Origin: Synergistales bacterium
Lineage (GTDB): Bacteria > Synergistota > Synergistia > Synergistales > Synergistaceae
Length of the DNA stretch: 48,031 nt
Assembly: GCA_026002695.1 (NCBI GenBank)
Contig: BOCB01000006.1
Location: forward strand, 1 to 48,031
Direction: 5' to 3'
In this document: positions 41,657 to 48,031 of the stretch, in pieces
How positions within the stretch are numbered: position 1 is the first letter of the stretch
Layout: each line of letters opens with the position of its first letter
Notes under the pieces: generated by a model
Database searches by the model: none
Seen by the model: only the letters and a program-made list of their open reading frames with translations
Told to the model about the DNA's origin: nothing
Translations under genes and position numbers: made by a program

Positions 41657-42717
41657 GCGTAGGCACGTTCCTGCCCGAAGATGTTACGGTGCTGCTTTCG
41701 GACATAACAGGCCAAATCGAGCCGCTGCCGACAAAAGAACGTGAACGGCGTATTCAAAGCGGTGTTCATTATTCGGAAATGCTCCCCTTGGAGGACAAGC
41801 CGTCTGAACGGTATTTACAGGAATACCGGCGCGCGCTTGAAGAATTTTCACAGGATACGGCAAATGCCGTAATGGCCGTATCTGAAAAGATATATGCCGA
41901 AAAGGGACCCGACGTCGCCCTTGTGTCCCTCGCAAGATCCGGCACCCCCGTCGGCGTACTTGTGAAGCGTTACTTAAAGCGCAAGTATGGAATCGATATA
42001 TCTCATTATACGATTTCAATCGTTCGCGGCCGCGGGATTGATAAAGTTGCGGCGCGGTATATTTTAAGCCGTCATTCGAGAGAGAGCATCCAATTTGTTG
42101 ACGGATGGACGGGCAAAGGAACGATTCTGAGAGAACTGCGCGCCGCGATGGCTGAGTTCGGAGGCGCGATAAATGAGCGAAAATTGCTCGCGGTTCTCGC
42201 GGATCCCGCGAACGTGACCGATATGCGCGGAACACATGCCGACATCCCAATCGCGAGTTCATTTCTAAACTCCACAGTTTGCGGGTTAATGAGCCGAACC
42301 GTAATTCGCCCCGGGATCGGAGCGGAGGAAATGCACGGCGTATCCGTTTACAGCGAACTCAGCGGCGGCGACAGGACGTATGAGTTTATCGATCGCATTG
42401 AAAATTGCATTGATATTTGCATGGATATTATGGATGTTACGGATATTACAAATGAGCGCGGACTTGACGAGGTAATGAAAATTGCCGGTGAATTCGGCGT
42501 TGCCGACATAAATTTTATTAAACCCGGCATTGGAGAGGCTACGAGGGTTTTGCTCCGCCGCGTTCCCGATATGGTGCTGGTTGCCGAGGGAGCCGAGCCG
42601 CGCTATATCGCTCACCTCGTACAGCTTGCGAAGGAAAAGCGCGTCCCGACTGTCACTTATCCTCTGAAGAGGTATAAGGCCTGCGGTATAATCAAATCCT
42701 TGGGCGCGGACTTATGA
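41653..42717 (+). CDS. StiP-like / PELOTA-domain protein of the Ter module
   Basis: A 354-residue protein resembling the cysteine protease StiP family with a C-terminal PELOTA RNA-binding-like domain. It begins FLPEDVTVLLSDITGQIEPL; the core has VALVSLARSGTPVGVLVKRY near 97, SHYTISIVRGRGID near 136 and QFVDGWTGKGTI near 165, which look phosphoribosyltransferase-like. The last 100 residues (DINFIKPGIGEATRVLLRR, DMVLVAEGAEPRYIAHL) have the alternating pattern of an L7Ae/PELOTA fold. GTG 41653 overlaps the previous stop. Its presence directly after the PRTase-TRSP gene is the usual order. The protease label comes from the family name and is not evident from residues. Confidence 0.8.
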   Translation: MSVGTFLPEDVTVLLSDITGQIEPLPTKERERRIQSGVHYSEMLPLEDKPSERYLQEYRRALEEFSQDTANAVMAVSEKIYAEKGPDVALVSLARSGTPVGVLVKRYLKRKYGIDISHYTISIVRGRGIDKVAARYILSRHSRESIQFVDGWTGKGTILRELRAAMAEFGGAINERKLLAVLADPANVTDMRGTHADIPIASSFLNSTVCGLMSRTVIRPGIGAEEMHGVSVYSELSGGDRTYEFIDRIENCIDICMDIMDVTDITNERGLDEVMKIAGEFGVADINFIKPGIGEATRVLLRRVPDMVLVAEGAEPRYIAHLVQLAKEKRVPTVTYPLKRYKACGIIKSLGADL

Positions 42718-42759
42718 ACGAACGCGCGGCCGCGGTTCGCCCCTACTGCCTGATAAATT

Positions 42760-43479
42760 ATGATTCTCTTCGCGTCCGACTTGGACAATACCCTCATTCA
42801 TTCATATAAGGCCGCGAAACCGGGGGACATATGTGTGGAGACCAAGGACGGCAAGGAACTGTCCTTTATGCCGCCCGAGGCGTTCATGCTGCTTAAAGAA
42901 GTTGCCGGAAAAAGCGAATTCGTTCCCGTGACCACCCGCTCGCTTGAACAGTACAGGAGGATTGACCTGGGTATTATGCCGCGATACGCGATTGTCGCGC
43001 ACGGCGCGTTACTTTTGAAGCATGGAGCGGAGGACGGGGACTGGAGGGCGGAAACGCTGAACAACCTGAACATTCAGCTGCCGGCCATCGAACAAAATGA
43101 ATATTTATATGATGTCCGCTATGTCGATAATTTTTTTATTTTCGCAAAAAGTGACGCCCCTGAGCGGGCCGCGGAACGACTCGGCCGGTTTGTTGACAAA
43201 ACTGATTTTGAAGTGCGCGCGGTACACAACAAAGTTTATATCCTGCCAAGGGACCTGAACAAAGGGGCGGCCCTTCAAAGACTCAAAAAGCGCATTGGCG
43301 CGGATTACGTTATTTGTGCCGGTGACAGTGAGCTTGATTTACCGATGCTCGCGCTTGCCGATATGGCTATTTCCCCGGAAAGCGTCGAACTAAACAATCA
43401 CCTTTGGCTCGGAAAACCTGATTTGAACTACGGAACAAAACTCCTGCTCAGCGTCCAAGCGCGGTTAAACTATCTGTAA
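42760..43479 (+). CDS. HAD-superfamily phosphatase of the Ter module
   Basis: A 239-residue haloacid dehalogenase-type hydrolase. Motif I is DLDNTL at residues 7-12, with the nucleophilic and acid/base aspartates. Motif II is the threonine in PVTTRS near 56, motif III is a lysine in LNKGAALQRLKK near 170, and motif IV is CAGDSELDLPML near 190-201. The cap region fits a C2-type sugar-phosphate or nucleotide phosphatase. It lies 42 bases after the StiP-like gene and completes the PRTase-StiP-HAD trio. No obvious Shine-Dalgarno precedes ATG 42760. It probably dephosphorylates the metabolite made by its neighbours, an inference from context. Confidence 0.88.
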   Translation: MILFASDLDNTLIHSYKAAKPGDICVETKDGKELSFMPPEAFMLLKEVAGKSEFVPVTTRSLEQYRRIDLGIMPRYAIVAHGALLLKHGAEDGDWRAETLNNLNIQLPAIEQNEYLYDVRYVDNFFIFAKSDAPERAAERLGRFVDKTDFEVRAVHNKVYILPRDLNKGAALQRLKKRIGADYVICAGDSELDLPMLALADMAISPESVELNNHLWLGKPDLNYGTKLLLSVQARLNYL

Positions 43480-43511
43480 GCGACAGATATGTGTTGTTAA
43501 GGCAGTAAAAC

Positions 43512-43540
43512 TTGACATGGTTTCCGGGATTGTGTAGTAT
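43512..43540 (+). promoter_or_regulatory. Promoter of GYF-protein gene
   Basis: TTGACA (43512-43517) and TAGTAT (43535-43540) with a 17-base spacer lie 105 bases ahead of the next gene. The 165-base gap between the HAD gene and 43645 holds no other recognisable feature apart from TATATATA at 43601-43608. Confidence 0.6.
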
Positions 43541-43644
43541 CAAAATGAGATTAAGGTGTTTAATTTTAGCGGGGGTCATTGGGAGAACGTCTCGCTCGGT
43601 TGTATATATAGCGGATATTCGAATGGTTTGCGGAGGGATTTGTC

Positions 43645-44850
43645 ATGGAAAACGGTGAATTTATCAAAGAGTGGTTCTACGTTAATGACGCTAATAAGAC
43701 AGAAGGACCTCTGCCGGCCGGCGCGCTCGAAGATTTGATAAAGACAGGGCAAATAACGGCAAATACTTTAGTCTGGAACGGCGAGGATTATAAAGATACG
43801 GGCTGGGTGAAACTCTCCGAGACCGAGCTTGAAACTTTTTTTGTAAAAGACTTGAAAAGTAAAGACTGGCACTACGTTAATGGCGCTAATGAGGCCAAAG
43901 GCCCCGTATCGGTCAGCGTGATTGAGGATTTGATACAGACAGGTCAAATAACGAAAGAGACCTTAGTCTGGAACAGCGAGGATTACAAGGACTGGGTCAA
44001 GCTTTCCGAGACGGAACTTGAAGAGCTTGTTCCGGAGTCGGAGTTTGAGCCGGCGAAAATCAAGGAAGAGGAAACACCCCTTTCCGAATCCGCGCCGGTT
44101 GAAATTAAGGAACCGATAGAAGAAGTTAAGGAAGAGGAAGCGCTTGTTTCGGAATTTGTGCCAACAAAAATTGAAGTTAAGGAAGCCGAAGCCGTCGAGG
44201 TTTCGCCGCGTAAGTCCGTAAAGTATTTTGGCTTCTTGTATTGCGAACCGTTCGCCGAGTTCCTTACGTCGGTGGTAAGGTATACGGAGAATAAGCTGCG
44301 CGAACAATTGGGATTTCACTGCGGCAAAGGCGGAGATATTCCGCTTGCTGACGCGTACAAAAGCTGTATCGATTTAATATTGGCGGATTCCGGCGAAACA
44401 GCGCCCGAACAGGCGGAAGGGGCGAAGGACAGCGGCAGCGCGCTCAAACTGGATTTAAGCGCCATAAATAAATTGAGGGACGAGTCGGATGAATTGAGGG
44501 AGCTTTTGAAATCTCCCGAGGAAGCCGATGAAGAAGAGGAGGAGGCGGAGGAAGAGGCAAAAACCGAAACAACCGCCGCGGCGGCCGAGGTAGATTGGCA
44601 GAAAACAGCCGATTTAGCGGCGTGCCTTGATGAAGGGCAAAATAAGATTTTGCGGGAACTGGCTGATAATATTGACGGCTGTGAGCCTTCCCTCCTCGCC
44701 GCGCTTTCGTCAAACGGCATGGTTGATATGCTGATAGACGAGATAAACGAAAGAGCGCTTGAAGTCGTAGGAGCGATTATAATTTCCCTCGAAAACGGGC
44801 GTTACCGCATGGAAGAGGATTTTCGCGAGGAGTTCGAGAAGTACTCGTAG
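43645..44850 (+). CDS. Protein with two GYF_2-like repeats and acidic middle
   Basis: A 401-residue protein that I cannot assign to a named family as a whole. Two N-terminal repeats, residues 9-61 and 74-124, share EWFYVND...GPLPAGALEDLIKTGQ and TLVWN...YKD..WVKLSETEL; this is the GYF_2 pattern, usually a peptide-binding module. Residues 125-190 are rich in Glu and Lys with repeated EEVKEEE-type runs, probably disordered. A helical C-terminal part (190-401) contains FGFLYCEPFAEFLTSVVRY and a second acidic run (EEADEEEEEAEEEA). No signal peptide or membrane segment is visible. It precedes the BrxD-like ATPase by 105 bases and could be its partner. Confidence 0.7.
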   Translation: MENGEFIKEWFYVNDANKTEGPLPAGALEDLIKTGQITANTLVWNGEDYKDTGWVKLSETELETFFVKDLKSKDWHYVNGANEAKGPVSVSVIEDLIQTGQITKETLVWNSEDYKDWVKLSETELEELVPESEFEPAKIKEEETPLSESAPVEIKEPIEEVKEEEALVSEFVPTKIEVKEAEAVEVSPRKSVKYFGFLYCEPFAEFLTSVVRYTENKLREQLGFHCGKGGDIPLADAYKSCIDLILADSGETAPEQAEGAKDSGSALKLDLSAINKLRDESDELRELLKSPEEADEEEEEAEEEAKTETTAAAAEVDWQKTADLAACLDEGQNKILRELADNIDGCEPSLLAALSSNGMVDMLIDEINERALEVVGAIIISLENGRYRMEEDFREEFEKYS

Positions 44851-44869
44851 GGGCGGCCATTGGCCGCCC
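44851..44869. repeat. Perfect GGGCGGCCATTGGCCGCCC palindrome
   Basis: Immediately after the GYF-protein stop codon. Arms are 8 bp around ATT. It could fold as a terminator-like stem but has no T-run. It matches the unit at 4059-4077 with one change. Confidence 0.75.
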
Positions 44870-44892
44870 GCTCATGGGATCGCCCGGTCGGA

Positions 44893-44930
44893 TTTTATCT
44901 TTACTCTTTAGGCTCCTAACAATAAATCAG
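44893..44930 (+). repeat. MITE-like element, right-half core
   Basis: TTTTATCTTTACTCTTTAGG, then CTCCTAACAATAAATCAG, matches the right half of the element at 7487-7600 without its terminal repeat. Confidence 0.8.
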
Positions 44931-44955
44931 CTTTCGGAATGGAGACCGTATAATT

Positions 44956-46284
44956 ATGGGAACGAAAACCACGAAGAAAGAAAGTACGGCTATAATAAAC
45001 TCCATGACTTCGGGCGTCGTTCCCCGGATAGGGCTCGAACATATTGCCGTGGGACGTAAAAATGAAACAGAAAGCATACTTCGGGATTTGAGTAATATCG
45101 GAGAGGGCGCGGCGGTTTTCCGCTTTATCTGCGGACGTTACGGAAGCGGCAAGAGCTTTCTTTTGCAGATAATTCGCAATCAGGCGATAAAGTCGGGCTT
45201 CATTGTCGCGGACGTCGACCTTTCCCCCGAAAAAAGACTGACAGGTTCGGCAAACCAGGGGCTGAACACGTACCGCGAGCTTCTTCAGCGAATGGCAACA
45301 AAAGCGCGCCCCGACGGCGGAGATATGGAGGGGTTGCTTCAAAAATGGATAGAAAATATAAAAAAGAGGGTCATAAAGAGCGGCGTTTCCCTCGGCGACA
45401 GCAATTTTGACGCGTTGGTGGAAGCTCGGATAATAGAAACTATTGAGGAAACGGAAAGTTTTGCGCACGGCTTTGACTTCGCGGCCGCGCTCGCCGCATA
45501 CTACAGATCTTTTTCTTCGGGCGACGACGAACTCAAGCAGGCGGCGGTAAAATGGCTGCGCGGTGAATTTACCACAAAAACAGCGGCAAAGTCCCTTCTG
45601 AAAGTCGGAGAAATAATCAGTGACAGCAATTGGTATGATTATCTTAAACTTTTCGCGTTTTTACTCTCTAAAATAGGATATAAAGGTTTGATAATCTTTA
45701 TTGACGAGTCTGTGAGCCTGTATAAGATTTCTCATCGCCAGTCGAGAGAAGCGAACTATGAAAAGCTGCTTTCGCTGTTCAATGACACCATGCAGGGAAA
45801 AGCGCAAGGGCTCGGAATTTATATGACGGGAACGGCGGAATTTATCGAGGATGAGCGCCGCGGGCTTTTCAGCAATGAGCCGCTTAAAACTCGTCTTACG
45901 GAAAGCCGGTTTGCCAGAGGCGGTTTGACTGACTGGAACAGCCCTATAATTCGCTTGCGGCAGCTGACGCCGGAGGAAATTTTCATCTTGCTCGAACGCC
46001 TTGCCGATATTCACGCCATACATTACGGTTACGAGAAAAGCCTTTCCAACGAACAGATTGAGGTTTTCATGAACCTTGCCGTCAGTCAGATGGGCGCGGA
46101 TACGATGCTGACGCCCCGCGAAGTTTCACGCGATTTTTTAGGGCTGCTCAATATAATTCATCAGGACAAATCGATGACCTTCGAGAAATTAATCACGGAG
46201 GGCGGTTTTGTCATTAAATCCTCCGCCGAGAACCCCGAGGATATAAATTCTGAGGGCGGCGAATACGCCGCCTTTGAAGTATGA
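44956..46284 (+). CDS. BrxD-like P-loop ATPase (DUF2791 type)
   Basis: A 442-residue ATP-binding protein. Walker A is GRYGSGKS at residues 60-67, preceded by the typical VPRIGLEHIAVGRKNE region. Walker B is GLIIFIDESVSLYK near 244-257, an ORC/AAA-like form ending DES. Later landmarks include GIYMTGTAEFIEDERRGLFS near 290-309, RLRQLTPEEIFILLERLA near 334-351 and MLTPREVSRDFLGLLN near 381-396. These resemble BREX BrxD and the DUF2791 ATPases found beside TerB-domain and helicase genes in Ter-linked DNA-processing operons. No other BREX gene is present. The downstream gene starts within its stop codon but is truncated. Confidence 0.82.
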   Translation: MGTKTTKKESTAIINSMTSGVVPRIGLEHIAVGRKNETESILRDLSNIGEGAAVFRFICGRYGSGKSFLLQIIRNQAIKSGFIVADVDLSPEKRLTGSANQGLNTYRELLQRMATKARPDGGDMEGLLQKWIENIKKRVIKSGVSLGDSNFDALVEARIIETIEETESFAHGFDFAAALAAYYRSFSSGDDELKQAAVKWLRGEFTTKTAAKSLLKVGEIISDSNWYDYLKLFAFLLSKIGYKGLIIFIDESVSLYKISHRQSREANYEKLLSLFNDTMQGKAQGLGIYMTGTAEFIEDERRGLFSNEPLKTRLTESRFARGGLTDWNSPIIRLRQLTPEEIFILLERLADIHAIHYGYEKSLSNEQIEVFMNLAVSQMGADTMLTPREVSRDFLGLLNIIHQDKSMTFEKLITEGGFVIKSSAENPEDINSEGGEYAAFEV

Positions 46285-46421
46285 GTGACGCGTTCGGGCT
46301 GTCAGTAAATACGCTCACCGCGTCCGCGTCGGATGTTAAGTTGTACATACAGGTGAAAAATACTTCGACCGGCGTTTCACGCGCGCAGCATCGCCCGCGC
46401 GGCCCAGAGGCCGGACGCTGA
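46281..46421 (+). pseudogene. Truncated start of a lost downstream gene
   Basis: ATG 46281 overlaps the ATPase stop (ATGA), the mark of a coupled operon gene. The first 32 or so codons read MSDAFGLSVNTLTASASDVK followed by LYIQVKNTSTGVSR, then run antisense into the 3' end of the FAD oxidoreductase and stop at 46421. A partner gene (for example a TerB_N or helicase protein, by analogy with related operons) was probably deleted here. The family cannot be told from so short a stretch. Confidence 0.5.
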
Positions 46422-47768
46422 CGCCTGCGCTACGCCCCTTGTAACGCCCGCGCCGTCGCCCGCCGCCCAGAGGTTCGGTATTTTTGCGGCGAGGGAGGTT
46501 TCGAGGTCTAACTTAAGGCTGTAGAATTTTACCTCCACGCCGTACAACAGAGTGTGGGCGCCGTTTATGCCGGGTATTATATTGTCGAGCGCCGACAGCA
46601 TTTCAGTTATTCCGGCCAAGTGCCTGTAGGGCAGCGCGAAGGAGAGGTCGCCCGGCTCCGCCGTCTCGAGCGTCGGCTTTACAAGCCCGCGCGCGATGCG
46701 GTCAGCTGTGGAGCGGCGTCCTCTTTTCAGGTCGCCGAGGCGCTGCACCATCACGCCGCCCGACAGCATATTGGCGAGCCGCGCTATGTGGCTGCCGTAT
46801 CCGGTGGGATCCTTGAATGGTTTGCTGAACATGGTCGATACCAATATCGCGAAGTTCGTGTTCTCGGTCCTGCGGTCGTTGTCGCGGTTCGAGTGACCGT
46901 TCACCGTAACGATGTTCTGCCGCGACTGGTACTCGGTCGTTACCTCGCCGTTAGGGCACATGCAGAAGGTCCGTACCTTGTCGTCGAACGTCGGCGTGTC
47001 GTATACCGCCTTTATTTCGTAAAACTGGTCGGTGATCGGATTCGCCCACGCCGCCGGTATCTCGACGCGCACTCCTATATCGACGGGCAGGGACGCGATG
47101 GCAAGCCCGAGTTTGCGAACCGTCTCCTCCATCCACGGAGCGCCCTCCCTCCCCGGCGCGAGCAGGACGTTTCGCGCCTCGACAAGCGAGCCGTCCTCCA
47201 AAATGACTCCGCTCGCGGCTCCTGACGAGGAGCGCGCGACCTCGCGCGCCGGCGTATTCATGCGTATCTCGAACGAATTTTTCGCGTTCTCGTAGATGCT
47301 GCTCAGTATCTCCTTAGCTCTGTCCGTCCCCATGTGCCTTATGGTAGCCGGTATGACGTCAAGTCCGGCTCTGCGCGCCCGATCCATTATCGCGGCGGCC
47401 ATGTCGCCCCGCGGCTGAAAGATCGTCCGCGACGCGCCGTGCTCAAGGTATATCTTATCGACTTCCCCTATCAATGAGATCAGTTCGCCGCGCCCGCAAT
47501 ACTGCGCTAAGTTCCCGCCGAACTCCGGCGTGAGCGTGAGCTTCCCGTCGCTGAACGACCCCGCCCCTCCCCAGCCGCATATCACGCCGCACGGTTTGCA
47601 GTGCTCGCACTCCTTAGCGCCATGCTTCAGCGGGCAGGCGCGCTTTCCTATGTGCCTTCCCTTGTCTATAAGCAGCACGTCTTTGCCGTACTTCGATAGT
47701 TCAAGAGCGGCGAATAATCCGGCAGGTCCGGCGCCTACTATTACAGCGTCGTATATTTTTTTGCTCAT
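46377..47768 (-). CDS. FAD-dependent oxidoreductase (NAD(P)/FAD family)
   Basis: A 463-residue flavoprotein. The N-terminal dinucleotide-binding motif is AVIVGAGPAGLFAALELSKY near residues 8-27. A Cys-rich segment, CPLKHGAKECEHCKPCGVIC near 47-66, then GGAGSFSDGKLTL, is typical of a widespread uncharacterised dehydrogenase family. A second FAD contact, NLWAAGDGAGVTRGVAQASA, is near the C-terminus. The cysteines could hold a metal or cluster. The start at 47768 (MSKKIYDAV) has GGAAGG upstream; the in-frame ATG at 47810 would add 14 unlikely residues. Its 3' end overlaps the truncated gene on the other strand. The substrate is unknown. Confidence 0.9.
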   Translation of the reverse strand: MSKKIYDAVIVGAGPAGLFAALELSKYGKDVLLIDKGRHIGKRACPLKHGAKECEHCKPCGVICGWGGAGSFSDGKLTLTPEFGGNLAQYCGRGELISLIGEVDKIYLEHGASRTIFQPRGDMAAAIMDRARRAGLDVIPATIRHMGTDRAKEILSSIYENAKNSFEIRMNTPAREVARSSSGAASGVILEDGSLVEARNVLLAPGREGAPWMEETVRKLGLAIASLPVDIGVRVEIPAAWANPITDQFYEIKAVYDTPTFDDKVRTFCMCPNGEVTTEYQSRQNIVTVNGHSNRDNDRRTENTNFAILVSTMFSKPFKDPTGYGSHIARLANMLSGGVMVQRLGDLKRGRRSTADRIARGLVKPTLETAEPGDLSFALPYRHLAGITEMLSALDNIIPGINGAHTLLYGVEVKFYSLKLDLETSLAAKIPNLWAAGDGAGVTRGVAQASASGLWAARAMLRA

Positions 47769-47828
47769 TGATATATCCATCCTTCCGGTTTCCTCATCTG
47801 GGGTTATCACCCTTGACCCTTGTTGCGG

Positions 47829-47849
47829 GGGCGGATGGCAATCCGTCCG
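47829..47849. repeat. GGCGGAT...ATCCGTC palindrome
   Basis: GGGGCGGATGGCAATCCGTCC forms a stem between the two minus-strand genes, just after the transpeptidase stop. It belongs to the GGGCGG palindrome group of this window and may act as a terminator for the transpeptidase gene. Confidence 0.55.
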
Positions 47850-47850
47850 T

Positions 47851-48031
47851 TACGGCTTAATCGTGACTTTTGTGCCGACCCTGATGAACTTCACGAAGTC
47901 AATCAGGTCGCGGTTGTTCATCCTTACGCAGCCCTCCGAAATATTGCTGCCTATGGAATTCGGCGCGTGTGTCCCGTGAATGCCGATCCCCTGCCACGGA
48001 GGAGCTTTCAGCCTGATGAAAAACGGCCCGT
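47851..48031 (-). CDS. L,D-transpeptidase (YkuD), partial at window end
   Basis: The C-terminal 59 codons of a YkuD-family transpeptidase, cut by the window edge. The catalytic region runs from GIGIHGTHAPNSIGSN to SEGCVRMNNRDLIDFVKF, with the active-site His in HGT and Cys in EGC, then VGTKVTIKP and stop. It resembles the complete transpeptidase at 8686-9237 in layout but differs enough to be a distinct paralogue. The stop (47853-47851) is followed by a palindrome and then the oxidoreductase gene on the same strand. Confidence 0.9.

Noticed and set aside
44956..46284. Complete BREX system
   Set aside because: Only one BrxD-like ATPase is present; PglX, PglZ, BrxA, BrxB and BrxC are absent.

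Overview
The window reads as a bacterial chromosome segment with moderately high GC, frequent GTG and TTG starts, and strong GGAGG-type ribosome binding sites, often preceded by TTTATTT. The gene content (a DUF3798-type binding protein with two simple-sugar-type permeases, LepA, HisS-AspS, AzlCD, a bacteriohemerythrin) would suit the Synergistota. That placement is inferred from gene content only; no rRNA or tRNA gene was seen.

Layout. 1-1816: purine nucleoside phosphorylase and a TupA-like binding protein; the first 115 bases are an inverted copy of 1206-1320 and may be an assembly or amplification chimera. 1915-3222: an AT-rich DNA methyltransferase with the remnant of its restriction enzyme. 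3310-8680: CcdA-like protein divergent from a thioredoxin-like protein, then lepA, wecB and azlCD. 8686-12016: an L,D-transpeptidase, a repeat-rich spacer, a chemotaxis receptor flanked by direct repeats, and a promoter inside a dyad. 12060-18829: an ABC uptake operon (ATPase, two permeases, small membrane protein, DUF3798-type binding protein) followed by an M24 peptidase.

18876-25937 is an inserted defense island. It holds a truncated antitoxin-like tail, a C14 tract, a small HTH protein, a PD-(D/E)XK nuclease domain fused to an HsdM methyltransferase, an HsdS specificity protein that lacks its own start and joins HsdM across a T_TTT_TTC heptamer, a D12 adenine methylase, an OLD-like ATPase and a MobA/MobL relaxase remnant. 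No HsdR motor subunit is present. This is the best candidate for an unusual system.

26030-33580: hisS, aspS, bacteriohemerythrin, a hybrid histidine kinase with two periplasmic solute-binding domains, and YbaK. 33690-43479: a Ter stress-response locus behind a promoter whose -10 lies in a 20-bp palindrome. It encodes a PMCA-type Ca2+ ATPase, a TerA-like protein, a vWA remnant, three TerD-family proteins, a TIGR00266/AIM24 protein, a phosphoribosyltransferase (PRTase-TRSP), a StiP/PELOTA protein and a HAD phosphatase. 43512-46421: a GYF-repeat protein, a BrxD-like (DUF2791) ATPase and the first codons of a lost downstream gene. 46377-48031, minus strand: an FAD-dependent oxidoreductase and a partial second L,D-transpeptidase.

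Several intergenic repeat families run through the window: a MITE-like element with 20-bp imperfect terminal inverted repeats and TA flanks (full copy 7487-7600), GGGCGG...CCGCCC palindromes, and paired G/C hairpins. They mark many of the boundaries where genes have been gained or broken.
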